13,903 nucleotides of DNA from Zetaproteobacteria bacterium. Its GTDB lineage: Bacteria > Pseudomonadota > Zetaproteobacteria > Mariprofundales > Mariprofundaceae. Positions within the stretch are counted from its first letter, which is position 1, and each line of letters begins with the position of its first letter. The DNA is taken from NCBI GenBank assembly GCA_021545665.1, contig JAJRTX010000192.1, positions 1-13,903 on the forward strand, read 5' to 3'. The notes beneath the pieces were generated by a model that did not search any database, was not told where the DNA came from, and saw nothing but the letters and a program-made list of their open reading frames with translations. The translations under genes were made by a program, and so were the position numbers. Positions 7,346 through 13,903 of the stretch are shown here, piece after piece.

Positions 7346-7490
7346 GGCCTGCAGTTGGGGGCATGCCAAATGTCCTCGATTATAAAGGCTTGTCTGTTCC
7401 GGGCCGCCTTTCCTACTGTGCAGTAGATTTCGCCATAGTCCGACAGGCTCCAGGTTTAACGCATTTATTTCAGACCTGCTTTTCATTTGA
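7346..7490. other. Convergent intergenic region with weak inverted repeats
   Basis: 145 bp between the convergent UMF1 and rluC-type genes. It holds a 6-bp inverted repeat with a 16-nt loop (AAAGGC 7384-7389, GCCTTT 7406-7411) and a tight one (CTACTG 7413-7418, CAGTAG 7421-7426). Neither is followed by a T-run, so I do not call a terminator. Confidence 0.4.
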
Positions 7491-8222
7491 TTAGAGTTTC
7501 TCTAACCTTGTTAATAGCAGCTCAAGGTTTGAATCCAGAGGGGTGTGGATATTGTATATATCTACATCGGGCAGGGTGAAATGGATCGATTCGGCATGTA
7601 GATAGAGTCTTTGCAGGCCAAGTTCGGATATTTCATGGTTAAATAACTCATGACCATATTTTAGATCACCTGCAACGGGATGACCGCTATATTGGGCATG
7701 AACCCGAATCTGGTGGGTGCGTCCGGTGATCAGTTTTATGCGCATCAGGGTTGCCTGTTTGAACCGCTTTACAGGTGCAAAGGATGAGATTGCATGCTTT
7801 CCCTCCGGGTCGACGCGAACAATTCGTTCGCCGGATTTGAGTTTTTTTCTTAGCAATGGGGCTTTTATTTTTCGAGTACCACCTTTCCACTGGCCTTTGA
7901 CCAGAGCCACATAGAACTTGTTTACGCGGCCCTCCTGTTGTTGCTTGTGAAAGGCGCGCAGGGCGCTGCGACGCTTGGCGATGACCAGACAACCGGAGGT
8001 GTCGCGGTCGAGACGATGGGCGAGCTCCAGATAGGGGGCATCAGGACGCAGGGCGCGCAGGCCTTCAATGACGCCATAACTGACTCCGCTGCCACCATGC
8101 ACAGCCATGCCGGAGGGTTTGTTGAGGATCAGAAATCGTGAATCCTCGAACAGGATAGATTGCTGTAAATCCTGAAGAGAATTTTCATTCTCCATGTAAA
8201 CAATTCTTTCGCTTTCAGTCAT
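7491..8222 (-). CDS. RluC-type 23S rRNA pseudouridine synthase lacking the S4 domain
   Basis: 243 residues. Enzymes of this type isomerise specific uridines of 23S rRNA (955, 2504 and 2580 in E. coli). The catalytic motif HRLDRDTSG (69-77, Asp72) and RluC-like blocks ILNKPSGMAVHGGSG (32-46), IEGLRALRPDAPYLELAHR (52-70), TGRTHQIRVHAQYSGHPVAGD are all present. Full-length RluC is about 320 residues with an N-terminal S4 RNA-binding domain; here the open frame begins only at the linker (SLQDLQQSILFED). A 19-codon upstream frame overlaps the ATG (ATGA) and may be the remains of the real N-terminus. No Shine-Dalgarno precedes this ATG or the M10 alternative. The catalytic domain has no visible defect, so it may work as a shortened enzyme (RluA-like) or be a recently broken gene. 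Confidence 0.85.
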   Translation of the reverse strand: MTESERIVYMENENSLQDLQQSILFEDSRFLILNKPSGMAVHGGSGVSYGVIEGLRALRPDAPYLELAHRLDRDTSGCLVIAKRRSALRAFHKQQQEGRVNKFYVALVKGQWKGGTRKIKAPLLRKKLKSGERIVRVDPEGKHAISSFAPVKRFKQATLMRIKLITGRTHQIRVHAQYSGHPVAGDLKYGHELFNHEISELGLQRLYLHAESIHFTLPDVDIYNIHTPLDSNLELLLTRLEKL

Positions 8223-8278
8223 TTGAAATCGAGAAGTCTGTTTGAAACATGAACCAGCGAGGGCGTAGCAGTATTCAT
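8219..8278 (-). pseudogene. Probable leftover N-terminus of the rluC-type gene
   Basis: A 19-codon frame MNTATPSLVHVSNRLLDFK ends in TGA that overlaps the ATG of the truncated synthase. E. coli RluC begins, as I recall it, MKTETPSV... and soon reaches ...AGQRIDNF; the match of MNTATPSL and RLLDF suggests the true N-terminus, with most of the S4 domain deleted and the frame shifted at the junction. A chance match in 19 residues cannot be excluded. Confidence 0.4.
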
Positions 8279-8348
8279 GAGTAAGCCGGATTAGGGCCAG
8301 GTTCTTTGCGCATATGCCGTCAGCTTAAATCACTATTGAGAAGTTGTC

Positions 8349-9086
8349 TCATTCTTCTGTCTCTTTATCAATCAGGGTTCTCAGGTTTTTTGTGCTGGTA
8401 TTGACATGACGAGCCAACATGGCCTGATCGATATTGTTGTGAGCCGCTTTGATATCGCGCCGTAAATAGTGCAGTGATGCCAACATAAAAGCTGCATCTG
8501 CATCTCTGCTTGAATATGCCAGCTTTTTCTCATACTTCTGAATGATCTGTTTGACCTTGCTATCCAGATTCTGGTCAAGCGCCACATAATGCAGCGAACC
8601 CGGATCGTTTCTCAGGGCACGGCGCATGGCCCAGACTCCTTTATCCAGCTGGCCAAGGTCGGCGGAAGCCAGGGCGTAACCTATCTTTGGATTGCCTTTG
8701 GATGGACTGGACTCAGCTTGTCTGCCAAAGTCGTATAGCGCTGCACTGGCCTGATTGTTGGCGAGCAAAGACCAGCCATTGGCTGTGGCATCAATGCTCT
8801 TGCCACCACGATCCCGATAAGTCGGCCTTGATGAATAGTCATTGTAAGATGAGTAGGGGGAATAGTAACCGTATCCGCCATAGTGGTGTCTGTAAGGATA
8901 ATTATGGCGGCCATAACCGTAATGTCCGGAGTAGTTGTGTCCATAATACGGGTAGCTATATCCATAGCCCAAATGTAATGACACCCCGGCCTGTGCAGGG
9001 ATGGCTATGAACATAATAGCGATACCCAGTGCGAGGATGAAAGCAGTTGCAATAAAATCAGGGATGCGGGGGAATGTTATATTCAT
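8349..9086 (-). CDS. Exported Gly/Tyr/His-rich protein with TPR-like repeats
   Basis: 245 residues, no family recognised. A signal peptide is clear: basic start, long hydrophobic span (10-30) and AQA-G at 31-34, a good signal peptidase I site. Mature residues about 40-84 are extremely rich in Tyr, Gly and His in GY/HY/YY steps (YGYSYPYYGHNYSGHYGYG...), likely disordered and possibly metal-binding or aggregating. Residues about 103-230 are alpha-helical with TPR-like spacing (ANGWSLLANNQASAALYDFGRQA; IGYALASADLGQLDKGVWAMRRALRNDP; AAFMLASLHYLRRDIKAAHNNIDQAM), a layout that implies protein-protein contact in the periplasm or at the cell surface. Strong GGAGGT 6 nt before the ATG. Appears monocistronic. 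The exact role is unknown. Confidence 0.75.
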   Translation of the reverse strand: MNITFPRIPDFIATAFILALGIAIMFIAIPAQAGVSLHLGYGYSYPYYGHNYSGHYGYGRHNYPYRHHYGGYGYYSPYSSYNDYSSRPTYRDRGGKSIDATANGWSLLANNQASAALYDFGRQAESSPSKGNPKIGYALASADLGQLDKGVWAMRRALRNDPGSLHYVALDQNLDSKVKQIIQKYEKKLAYSSRDADAAFMLASLHYLRRDIKAAHNNIDQAMLARHVNTSTKNLRTLIDKETEE

Positions 9087-9145
9087 TGTACACCTCCATG
9101 GTGTTCAAATTTCTCCCGTTAAAATCAACCCTGGTGTTGCAAACC

Positions 9146-9166
9146 TGTTTTTTGGTCGAAAAAACA
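9146..9166. promoter_or_regulatory. Perfect 8-bp inverted repeat upstream of the hipB-like remnant
   Basis: TGTTTTTT (9146-9153) and AAAAAACA (9159-9166) form a perfect dyad around a 5-bp centre, in the region between the divergent exported-protein gene and the hipBA relic. Dyads in this place are the usual operators of HipB-type autorepressors; that role is inference. It is A/T-homopolymeric, so part of the symmetry is cheap. Confidence 0.35.
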
Positions 9167-9195
9167 ATCTGGGCGTTACATACTCATTGAGGCCA

Positions 9196-9578
9196 ATGAA
9201 TGCCCTCGCCATTGCCCAGCTATTTCATCCGATGACATTCAGGCGCGACTATCTGCCGATGTGAAGTATGCATGACTACACCTTAAAGGCTGGAAACGCA
9301 CAACATTGGCGGAAAAGTCGGGCTTGCCTGTTTCTACAATCAAACATTTTGAAAATGCAGGTGCAATTTTATTGAAACAGTTGCTGATGCTGGCGTCTGC
9401 ATACAATTTAACCCGTTCGACCGGGCCGGGCGGCGAGCATACGACTGATGTGGCAGGCAAGGGCAAAGATATTACCAGTTCGGATATGCTCAAAGTGGCT
9501 GATGCGGCGGGAATTGATACCGCCACAGCCGATGCAATTATGCAACAGGTGCAGGAAGCTGTCTCCGGCTCAACTTGA
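9196..9578 (+). pseudogene. hipBA toxin-antitoxin relic: HipB-like HTH fused to HipA C-terminus
   Basis: Start ATG 9196 (GAGG 5 nt upstream) reads MNALAIAQLF, then a frameshift near 9220-9235 leads to a frame reading DDIQARLSADVKYA, a TGA (at about 9273-9275, where CGA/Arg is expected), and LHLKGWKRTTLAEKSGLPVS followed by TIKHFENAG...LKQLLMLA: a Cro/XRE helix-turn-helix as in HipB-like antitoxins. From about 9399 it continues in frame as AYNLTRSTGPGGEHTTDVAG and ends ...DMLKVADAAGIDTATADAIMQQVQEAV, the C-terminal end of a HipA-type kinase toxin. Thus the rest of hipB and almost all of hipA, including its kinase active site, have been lost by an in-frame deletion at about 9390-9404. Non-functional as a toxin-antitoxin pair. 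Confidence 0.75.
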
Positions 9579-9650
9579 TTATATGGTGATATTTCCTGCC
9601 CGTCCGGAGTCGATCATACAGAAAAAGAGACGGTGGTGCAGGGCAGGCAT

Positions 9651-9684
9651 AAAAAAGGGCGAGCCTGTGGCCCGCCCTTTTTTT
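9651..9684. terminator. Bidirectional rho-independent terminator
   Basis: A GC-rich stem (GGGCG-A-GCC / GGC-C-CGCCC, one mismatch, TGT loop, 9657-9677) is flanked by six A on the left and seven T on the right. It therefore works as a terminator on both strands: for the gap-pgk-pyk-fba operon (minus strand, 16 bp after the fba stop) and for the hipBA relic (plus). Confidence 0.9.
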
Positions 9685-9699
9685 GTGAAGATGAACAAC

Positions 9700-10737
9700 C
9701 TATTTGTAGAAGCTGATCATGCTTTCCAGTGATTTTGCTGTGATTTTGGAAGCGTTGCCGGCAGCGCCGAAAGCTTCGTAGCGAGCTACGCAGATGCCCT
9801 TCATGGCCGCTGTAGCAGCCTTGAGGAATTTGCGCGGATCGAAGTTGGCTGGATTCTCATGCAGGAACTTGCGAACAGCGCCGGTGGAAGCCATGCGCAG
9901 ATCGGTATCGATATTGACCTTGGCTACGCCATATTTGATGCCTTCAACAATCTCTTCAACGGGAACACCATAAGTTTCGCCCATGTTGCCGCCGTATTCA
10001 TTGATGGTGGCCAGCCAGTTCTGTGGAACGGATGAAGAACCATGCATGACCAGATGTGTGTTTGGCAGTTTTTCATGGATTTCCTTGATGCGGTCGATGC
10101 GCAATACAGCGCCTGTTGGTGGCTTGGTGAACTTGTAAGCGCCGTGCGATGTGCCGATAGCGATGGCCAGTGCATCTACGCCGGTTTTTTCTACGAAATC
10201 AGCAGCTTCATCAGGATCGGTCAGCAGCATATCCATATCCAGCTTGCCTTCAGCGCCATGGCCGTCTTCCTCGCCCATCATGCCGGTTTCCAGAGAACCC
10301 AGGCAGCCCAGTTCGCCTTCTACGGAAACGCCGCCGGCGTGTGCCATGTCGCAAACTTTTTTAGTGACTTCAACATTATACTCATAAGAAGACGGAGTTT
10401 TGGCATCTGCCATTAACGAGCCGTCCATCATCACGGATGAAAATCCGGACTGGATGGAGCGCAGGCATACTGCCGGCTCGGAACCATGATCCTGATGCAT
10501 GCAGACGGGGATATGCGGGTACTGCTCAATCGCTGCTGCAATAAGGTGGCGCAGGAATGATTCGCCGGCATAACCGCGTGCGCCGGCGGAACCCTGCAAA
10601 ATAACTGGTGAATTGGTTTCATCGGCAGCCTGCATGATTGCATGCACCTGCTCCATATTATTTACATTGAATGCCGGCATGCCGTAGCCATTTTCAGCCG
10701 CGTGATCCAGCAGTTGTCGCATTGAAATGAGTGCCAT
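9700..10737 (-). CDS. fba: Class II fructose-1,6-bisphosphate aldolase (CbbA type)
   Basis: 345 residues. Reversibly condenses dihydroxyacetone phosphate with glyceraldehyde-3-phosphate (and, in Calvin-cycle members, with erythrose-4-phosphate). The start [20 protein letters not shown] and the overall length match the CbbA/class IIB group. Zn-site and catalytic residues are visible: HQDHG (81-85; Asp83 proton donor, His84), VEGELG (139-144), GTSHGAYK (195-202, His198) and MHGSSS (231-236, His232). AAGGAGG stands 6 nt before the ATG. Last gene of the operon, 60 bp after pyk with two small hairpins in between, and followed by the terminator. No defect visible. Confidence 0.96.
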   Translation of the reverse strand: MALISMRQLLDHAAENGYGMPAFNVNNMEQVHAIMQAADETNSPVILQGSAGARGYAGESFLRHLIAAAIEQYPHIPVCMHQDHGSEPAVCLRSIQSGFSSVMMDGSLMADAKTPSSYEYNVEVTKKVCDMAHAGGVSVEGELGCLGSLETGMMGEEDGHGAEGKLDMDMLLTDPDEAADFVEKTGVDALAIAIGTSHGAYKFTKPPTGAVLRIDRIKEIHEKLPNTHLVMHGSSSVPQNWLATINEYGGNMGETYGVPVEEIVEGIKYGVAKVNIDTDLRMASTGAVRKFLHENPANFDPRKFLKAATAAMKGICVARYEAFGAAGNASKITAKSLESMISFYK

Positions 10738-10755
10738 TTTTTCCTCCTTGTTAAA

Positions 10756-10791
10756 GGGCCTTGGCCCGTTGCTTTTTGGCTCTGGCGAGCC
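10756..10791 (-). promoter_or_regulatory. Two small hairpins between pyk and fba
   Basis: Read on the minus strand: GGCTC-GCCA-GAGCC (10778-10791), then GGGCC-AA-GGCCC (10756-10767), just before the fba Shine-Dalgarno. Neither is followed by a proper U-tract. They may be RNA processing or stability elements that set the fba level relative to the upstream genes; this is inference. Confidence 0.45.
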
Positions 10792-10797
10792 GCTAAA

Positions 10798-12261
10798 TTA
10801 ATTTCCTGTATGTTCCAGGGTGTCGCCAACATGCACGATTTTCATGGTGTTCGTTCCACCTGATTTACCCATCGGTGTTCCCAGTGTCATCAGCACCATA
10901 TCTTCATGCCCAACCAACTTATCATAGAGCATCACAGACAGCGCTTCGCGAGTTGCCTTGGGGGCATCGGTTTCGTCATAATCGCCGGAAACAGGTTTGG
11001 GGACAACATTCCTGAACAGTGTCACCCGTCCGGCTGTCTCAGACACATGTGTAAGTGCATAAATGGGCACATGTGACAGGTGGCGCGACATATACAATAC
11101 TGTATTGCCACTCTGGGTGAACGCAGCAATAGCCTTGATGGGCATGAGATTCGATATTTCCATCGCCTGACTGGCAATACACTCATCAACAGAATGTGGT
11201 GGAAAATGTGGATTACGCGTTGATGAGGCGGGCAGAACCTTCTGTTTCTCGGTTTCGATACAGGTGCGATGCATTGCTTCAACTGCCTCGACGGGATATT
11301 TACCCGCAGCAGTTTCGCCGGACAGCATAATTGCATCGGTGCCATCAATCACAGCATTGGCTACATCATTGACTTCGGCTCGTGTCGGGATCGGATTTTC
11401 ACACATCGATTCCATCATCTGCGTGGCGACAATCACCGGACAGTTGTAATCCGATGCCTTGCGCAAAATGCGTTTTTGCACAGGTGGTACAGCTGCATCA
11501 CCAATTTCCACACCGAGGTCACCGCGCGCTACCATGACCGCATCGGAAGCTTTCAGAATGGAATCAAGATTATCCACTGCCTCTGCGCGTTCCACCTTGG
11601 CTATAATGCCGGCATTGCTACCCTCCGCCTGAACCAGTGTGCGGGCATAGTCAATATCTGCGCCATCACGGGGGAAAGAGATAGCAATATAATCGATACC
11701 AATAGCACAGGCGGTTTTGATATCTATCTTATCTTTTTCGGTCAGTGCGGCAGCGGAGAGGCCACCACCGGCACGGTTAATGCCCTTGTTGTTGGAGAGC
11801 ACGCCTCCGACAATGACTGTGCAGCGAATTTCCTGGCCGACCACATCATCGACATCCATCACAATCAAGCCGTCGTTGAGCAGCAGGCGAGCACCGGGTG
11901 CGACATCGCCGACCAGTTCTTTATAGGTGATGCCAACGCGTTCATCGTTGCCGTCATCAAGTCCCAGAGTGCCATCGATAATAAATTTCTGTCCGGGCTC
12001 GAGCATAGTTTTTCCAGTCTGGAACTTACCGACGCGAATCTTTGGTCCCTGCATATCAGCCAGAATACCCACGCATACGCCTTGTTTGGCCGCTACTTTA
12101 CGGACATTTTCTGCACGTTTACGGTGTTCTTCAGCCGTGCCGTGGGAAAAGTTCAGGCGAACCACATTGACACCGGCAGCAATAAGTTTTTTCAACACCT
12201 TCGGAGACTCTGAAGAAGGCCCCAGTGTTGCTACTATTTTAGTTCTACGAAATTCAATCAC
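10798..12261 (-). CDS. pyk: Pyruvate kinase
   Basis: 487 residues. Transfers phosphate from phosphoenolpyruvate to ADP. Motifs in order: RRTKIVATLGPSS (5-17), NVVRLNFSHG (32-41, Arg35/Asn37/Ser39), ADMQGPKIRVG (68-78), LLLNDGLIVM (126-135), IIAKVERAEAVDN (219-231, catalytic Lys222, Glu224), MVARGDLGVEI (243-253), ATQMMESM, and a C-terminal allosteric-like domain to the end. The start is GTG at 12261, directly after the pgk TAA and in the same frame; GAGGAG inside the pgk end, 12 nt upstream, is its likely Shine-Dalgarno. Length is typical. Sits between pgk and fba in a central-carbon operon. Confidence 0.97.
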   Translation of the reverse strand: MIEFRRTKIVATLGPSSESPKVLKKLIAAGVNVVRLNFSHGTAEEHRKRAENVRKVAAKQGVCVGILADMQGPKIRVGKFQTGKTMLEPGQKFIIDGTLGLDDGNDERVGITYKELVGDVAPGARLLLNDGLIVMDVDDVVGQEIRCTVIVGGVLSNNKGINRAGGGLSAAALTEKDKIDIKTACAIGIDYIAISFPRDGADIDYARTLVQAEGSNAGIIAKVERAEAVDNLDSILKASDAVMVARGDLGVEIGDAAVPPVQKRILRKASDYNCPVIVATQMMESMCENPIPTRAEVNDVANAVIDGTDAIMLSGETAAGKYPVEAVEAMHRTCIETEKQKVLPASSTRNPHFPPHSVDECIASQAMEISNLMPIKAIAAFTQSGNTVLYMSRHLSHVPIYALTHVSETAGRVTLFRNVVPKPVSGDYDETDAPKATREALSVMLYDKLVGHEDMVLMTLGTPMGKSGGTNTMKIVHVGDTLEHTGN

Positions 12262-13440
12262 TTAGGCCGCACGCTCCTCTAACATTTCAACCGCAGGCAG
12301 TTTCTTGCCTTCCAGAAATTCGAGGAATGCGCCACCACCAGTTGAGATATAAGAAACCTTGTCAGAGATGCCATATTTGTCGACTGCGGCCAGAGTGTCA
12401 CCACCACCGGCAATAGAGAACGCTTTAGATTCGGCAATAGCCAGCGAAATCGCTTTGGTGCCTTCGCCAAACTGATCAAATTCAAACACGCCGACAGGGC
12501 CGTTCCAGACAATAGTTCCGGCATTCTTAAGGATTTCAGCCAGTTCAGCACATGAATCAGGGCCGATATCAAAGATCATGTCGTCATCGAGTGTTTCAGC
12601 AGCATTTTTTAGCGTTGCTTCAGCGTCAGGGGAGAATTCCTTGGCGCAAACCACATCTGTCGGAACAGGAATGCTGCCGCCGCGTGCCAGTGCATCCGCA
12701 GTCAGTTTTTTGCAGGTGTCAACCAGATCAGCTTCATACAAAGACTTGCCAACCGGCAGGCCAGCCGCTGCGATGAAGGTGTTGGCGATGCCACCACCGA
12801 CAACCAGTTGGTCGACAATGGTGGAGAGTGATTCAAGTACAGTCAGTTTGGTGGAAACCTTGGAACCACCAACAATGGCAACCATCGGGCGGGCTGGATT
12901 ATCCAGTGCCTTGCCGAGCGCTTCGAGCTCTCCTGCCAGCAGCGGGCCAGCACAGGCTACAGGCGCATAGGTGCCAGCACCGTGGGTGGAGGCCTGGGCG
13001 CGGTGGGCCGTGCCGAAGGCATCCATAACATAGATATCACAGAGGGCGGCATACTGTTTGGAAAGGCCCTCCTGATTTTTCTTTTCACCGACATTGAAGC
13101 GAACATTTTCCAGCAATACCACTTCGCCGTCAGCTACATCTATATCTGTATTCAGATATTCTGTGACCAGCTTGACACTCTGACCCAGCAGGTCGGACAT
13201 GTGTGCTGCCACAGGTGCCAGAGAGAACTGATCTTCCGGCAAACCTTCAGTCGGGCGACCCAGATGTGACATAATCATCACTTTGGCACCTGCTTTTACA
13301 CAGTGTTCAATGGTTGGCAGGGAAGCGCGGATACGTTTATCACTGCTCACTTTGCCATCAGCAAGCGGCACATTCAGATCTTGACGAATCAGTACGCGTT
13401 TGCCAGCCAGATCAAGATCAGTCATTTTAATTACAGACAT
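12262..13440 (-). CDS. pgk: Phosphoglycerate kinase
   Basis: 392 residues, the standard bacterial length. Catalyses 1,3-bisphosphoglycerate + ADP to 3-phosphoglycerate + ATP, in either direction. Substrate-binding N-domain: [13 protein letters not shown] (14-26), [21 protein letters not shown]; hinge and nucleotide domain: [28 protein letters not shown] and [10 protein letters not shown]. Strong AGGAG 6 nt before the ATG. Second gene of the visible operon, 88 bp after gap, and its TAA touches the pyk GTG. Confidence 0.97.
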   Translation of the reverse strand: MSVIKMTDLDLAGKRVLIRQDLNVPLADGKVSSDKRIRASLPTIEHCVKAGAKVMIMSHLGRPTEGLPEDQFSLAPVAAHMSDLLGQSVKLVTEYLNTDIDVADGEVVLLENVRFNVGEKKNQEGLSKQYAALCDIYVMDAFGTAHRAQASTHGAGTYAPVACAGPLLAGELEALGKALDNPARPMVAIVGGSKVSTKLTVLESLSTIVDQLVVGGGIANTFIAAAGLPVGKSLYEADLVDTCKKLTADALARGGSIPVPTDVVCAKEFSPDAEATLKNAAETLDDDMIFDIGPDSCAELAEILKNAGTIVWNGPVGVFEFDQFGEGTKAISLAIAESKAFSIAGGGDTLAAVDKYGISDKVSYISTGGGAFLEFLEGKKLPAVEMLEERAA

Positions 13441-13479
13441 GGTTTTCTCCTGTGAAATGTTGAGGGTGAGGCGACAGGA

Positions 13480-13515
13480 GTGAGGGGGTGAAGACTATTT
13501 TTCCTTACCCCTCAC
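13480..13515 (-). promoter_or_regulatory. Hairpin between gap and pgk
   Basis: GTGAGGGG (13480-13487) and CCCCTCAC (13508-13515) form a perfect 8-bp stem with a 20-nt loop in the gap-pgk spacer. No U-tract follows on the minus strand, so it is more likely a processing/stability hairpin protecting gap mRNA than a terminator. Confidence 0.5.
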
Positions 13516-13528
13516 ATCTGACACTATA

Positions 13529-13903
<375 letters not shown>

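Noticed and set aside
7384..7426. Inverted repeats between UMF1 and rluC-type genes as a terminator
   Set aside because: Stems are only 6 bp and there is no T-run on either strand after them.
11269..12213. A 314-codon plus-strand open frame inside pyk
   Set aside because: Antisense to a fully conserved pyruvate kinase; Cys/His/Ile-rich composition typical of a shadow frame.
13480..13515. gap-pgk hairpin as a rho-independent terminator
   Set aside because: No U-tract follows on the transcribed strand and the downstream genes have the same direction and linked function.

Overview
The window (about 48% GC by eye, not counted) looks like chromosomal DNA of a proteobacterium, probably an autotrophic or gluconeogenic gamma- or zetaproteobacterial lineage. 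The pointers are a YhcB-type (DUF1043) membrane protein, a CbbA-type class II aldolase in a gap-pgk-pyk-fba cluster, a DASS anion transporter and an RluC-type pseudouridine synthase. The taxonomic call is an inference from gene content only.

Left part (1-1705) is a mobile-element scar. The window opens inside an IS481-family element: only the first 23 codons of its transposase and its terminal repeat (ending near 166) are present. A frameshifted C-terminal fragment of a small heat-shock protein (Hsp20) follows. Then comes a complete 1277-bp IS4-family element (420-1696) with terminal inverted repeats and a 9-bp target duplication.

Middle part (1833-9086) holds mostly single genes: a translationally coupled HDOD protein and metallo-beta-lactamase-fold phosphodiesterase-like protein (+), a convergent SLC13/DASS transporter (-) that starts at TTG, a YhcB-like coiled-coil membrane protein with a long acidic tail (-), a divergent UMF1-family MFS permease (+), an RluC-type pseudouridine synthase that has lost its S4 domain (-), and a secreted Gly/Tyr-rich TPR-like protein (-). 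A possible small decayed gene lies just upstream of the transporter.

Right part (9100-13903) begins with a hipBA toxin-antitoxin relic (+): the antitoxin helix-turn-helix is fused in frame to the last part of the HipA kinase. A bidirectional terminator separates it from a four-gene central carbon operon read on the minus strand, gap (partial) > pgk > pyk > fba. These enzymes act between fructose-1,6-bisphosphate, glyceraldehyde-3-phosphate, 3-phosphoglycerate and pyruvate, serving glycolysis, gluconeogenesis and, if present, the Calvin cycle. The pgk stop codon directly abuts the in-frame GTG start of pyk.

I found no convincing new multi-gene system. The most unusual items are several partial gene decays caught in the act (hsp20, rluC S4 region, hipBA), a hairpin that would bury the ribosome binding site of the IS481 transposase, the HDOD/MBL pair with a substituted motif residue, and the in-frame pgk/pyk junction. 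No tRNA, rRNA or CRISPR array was seen.
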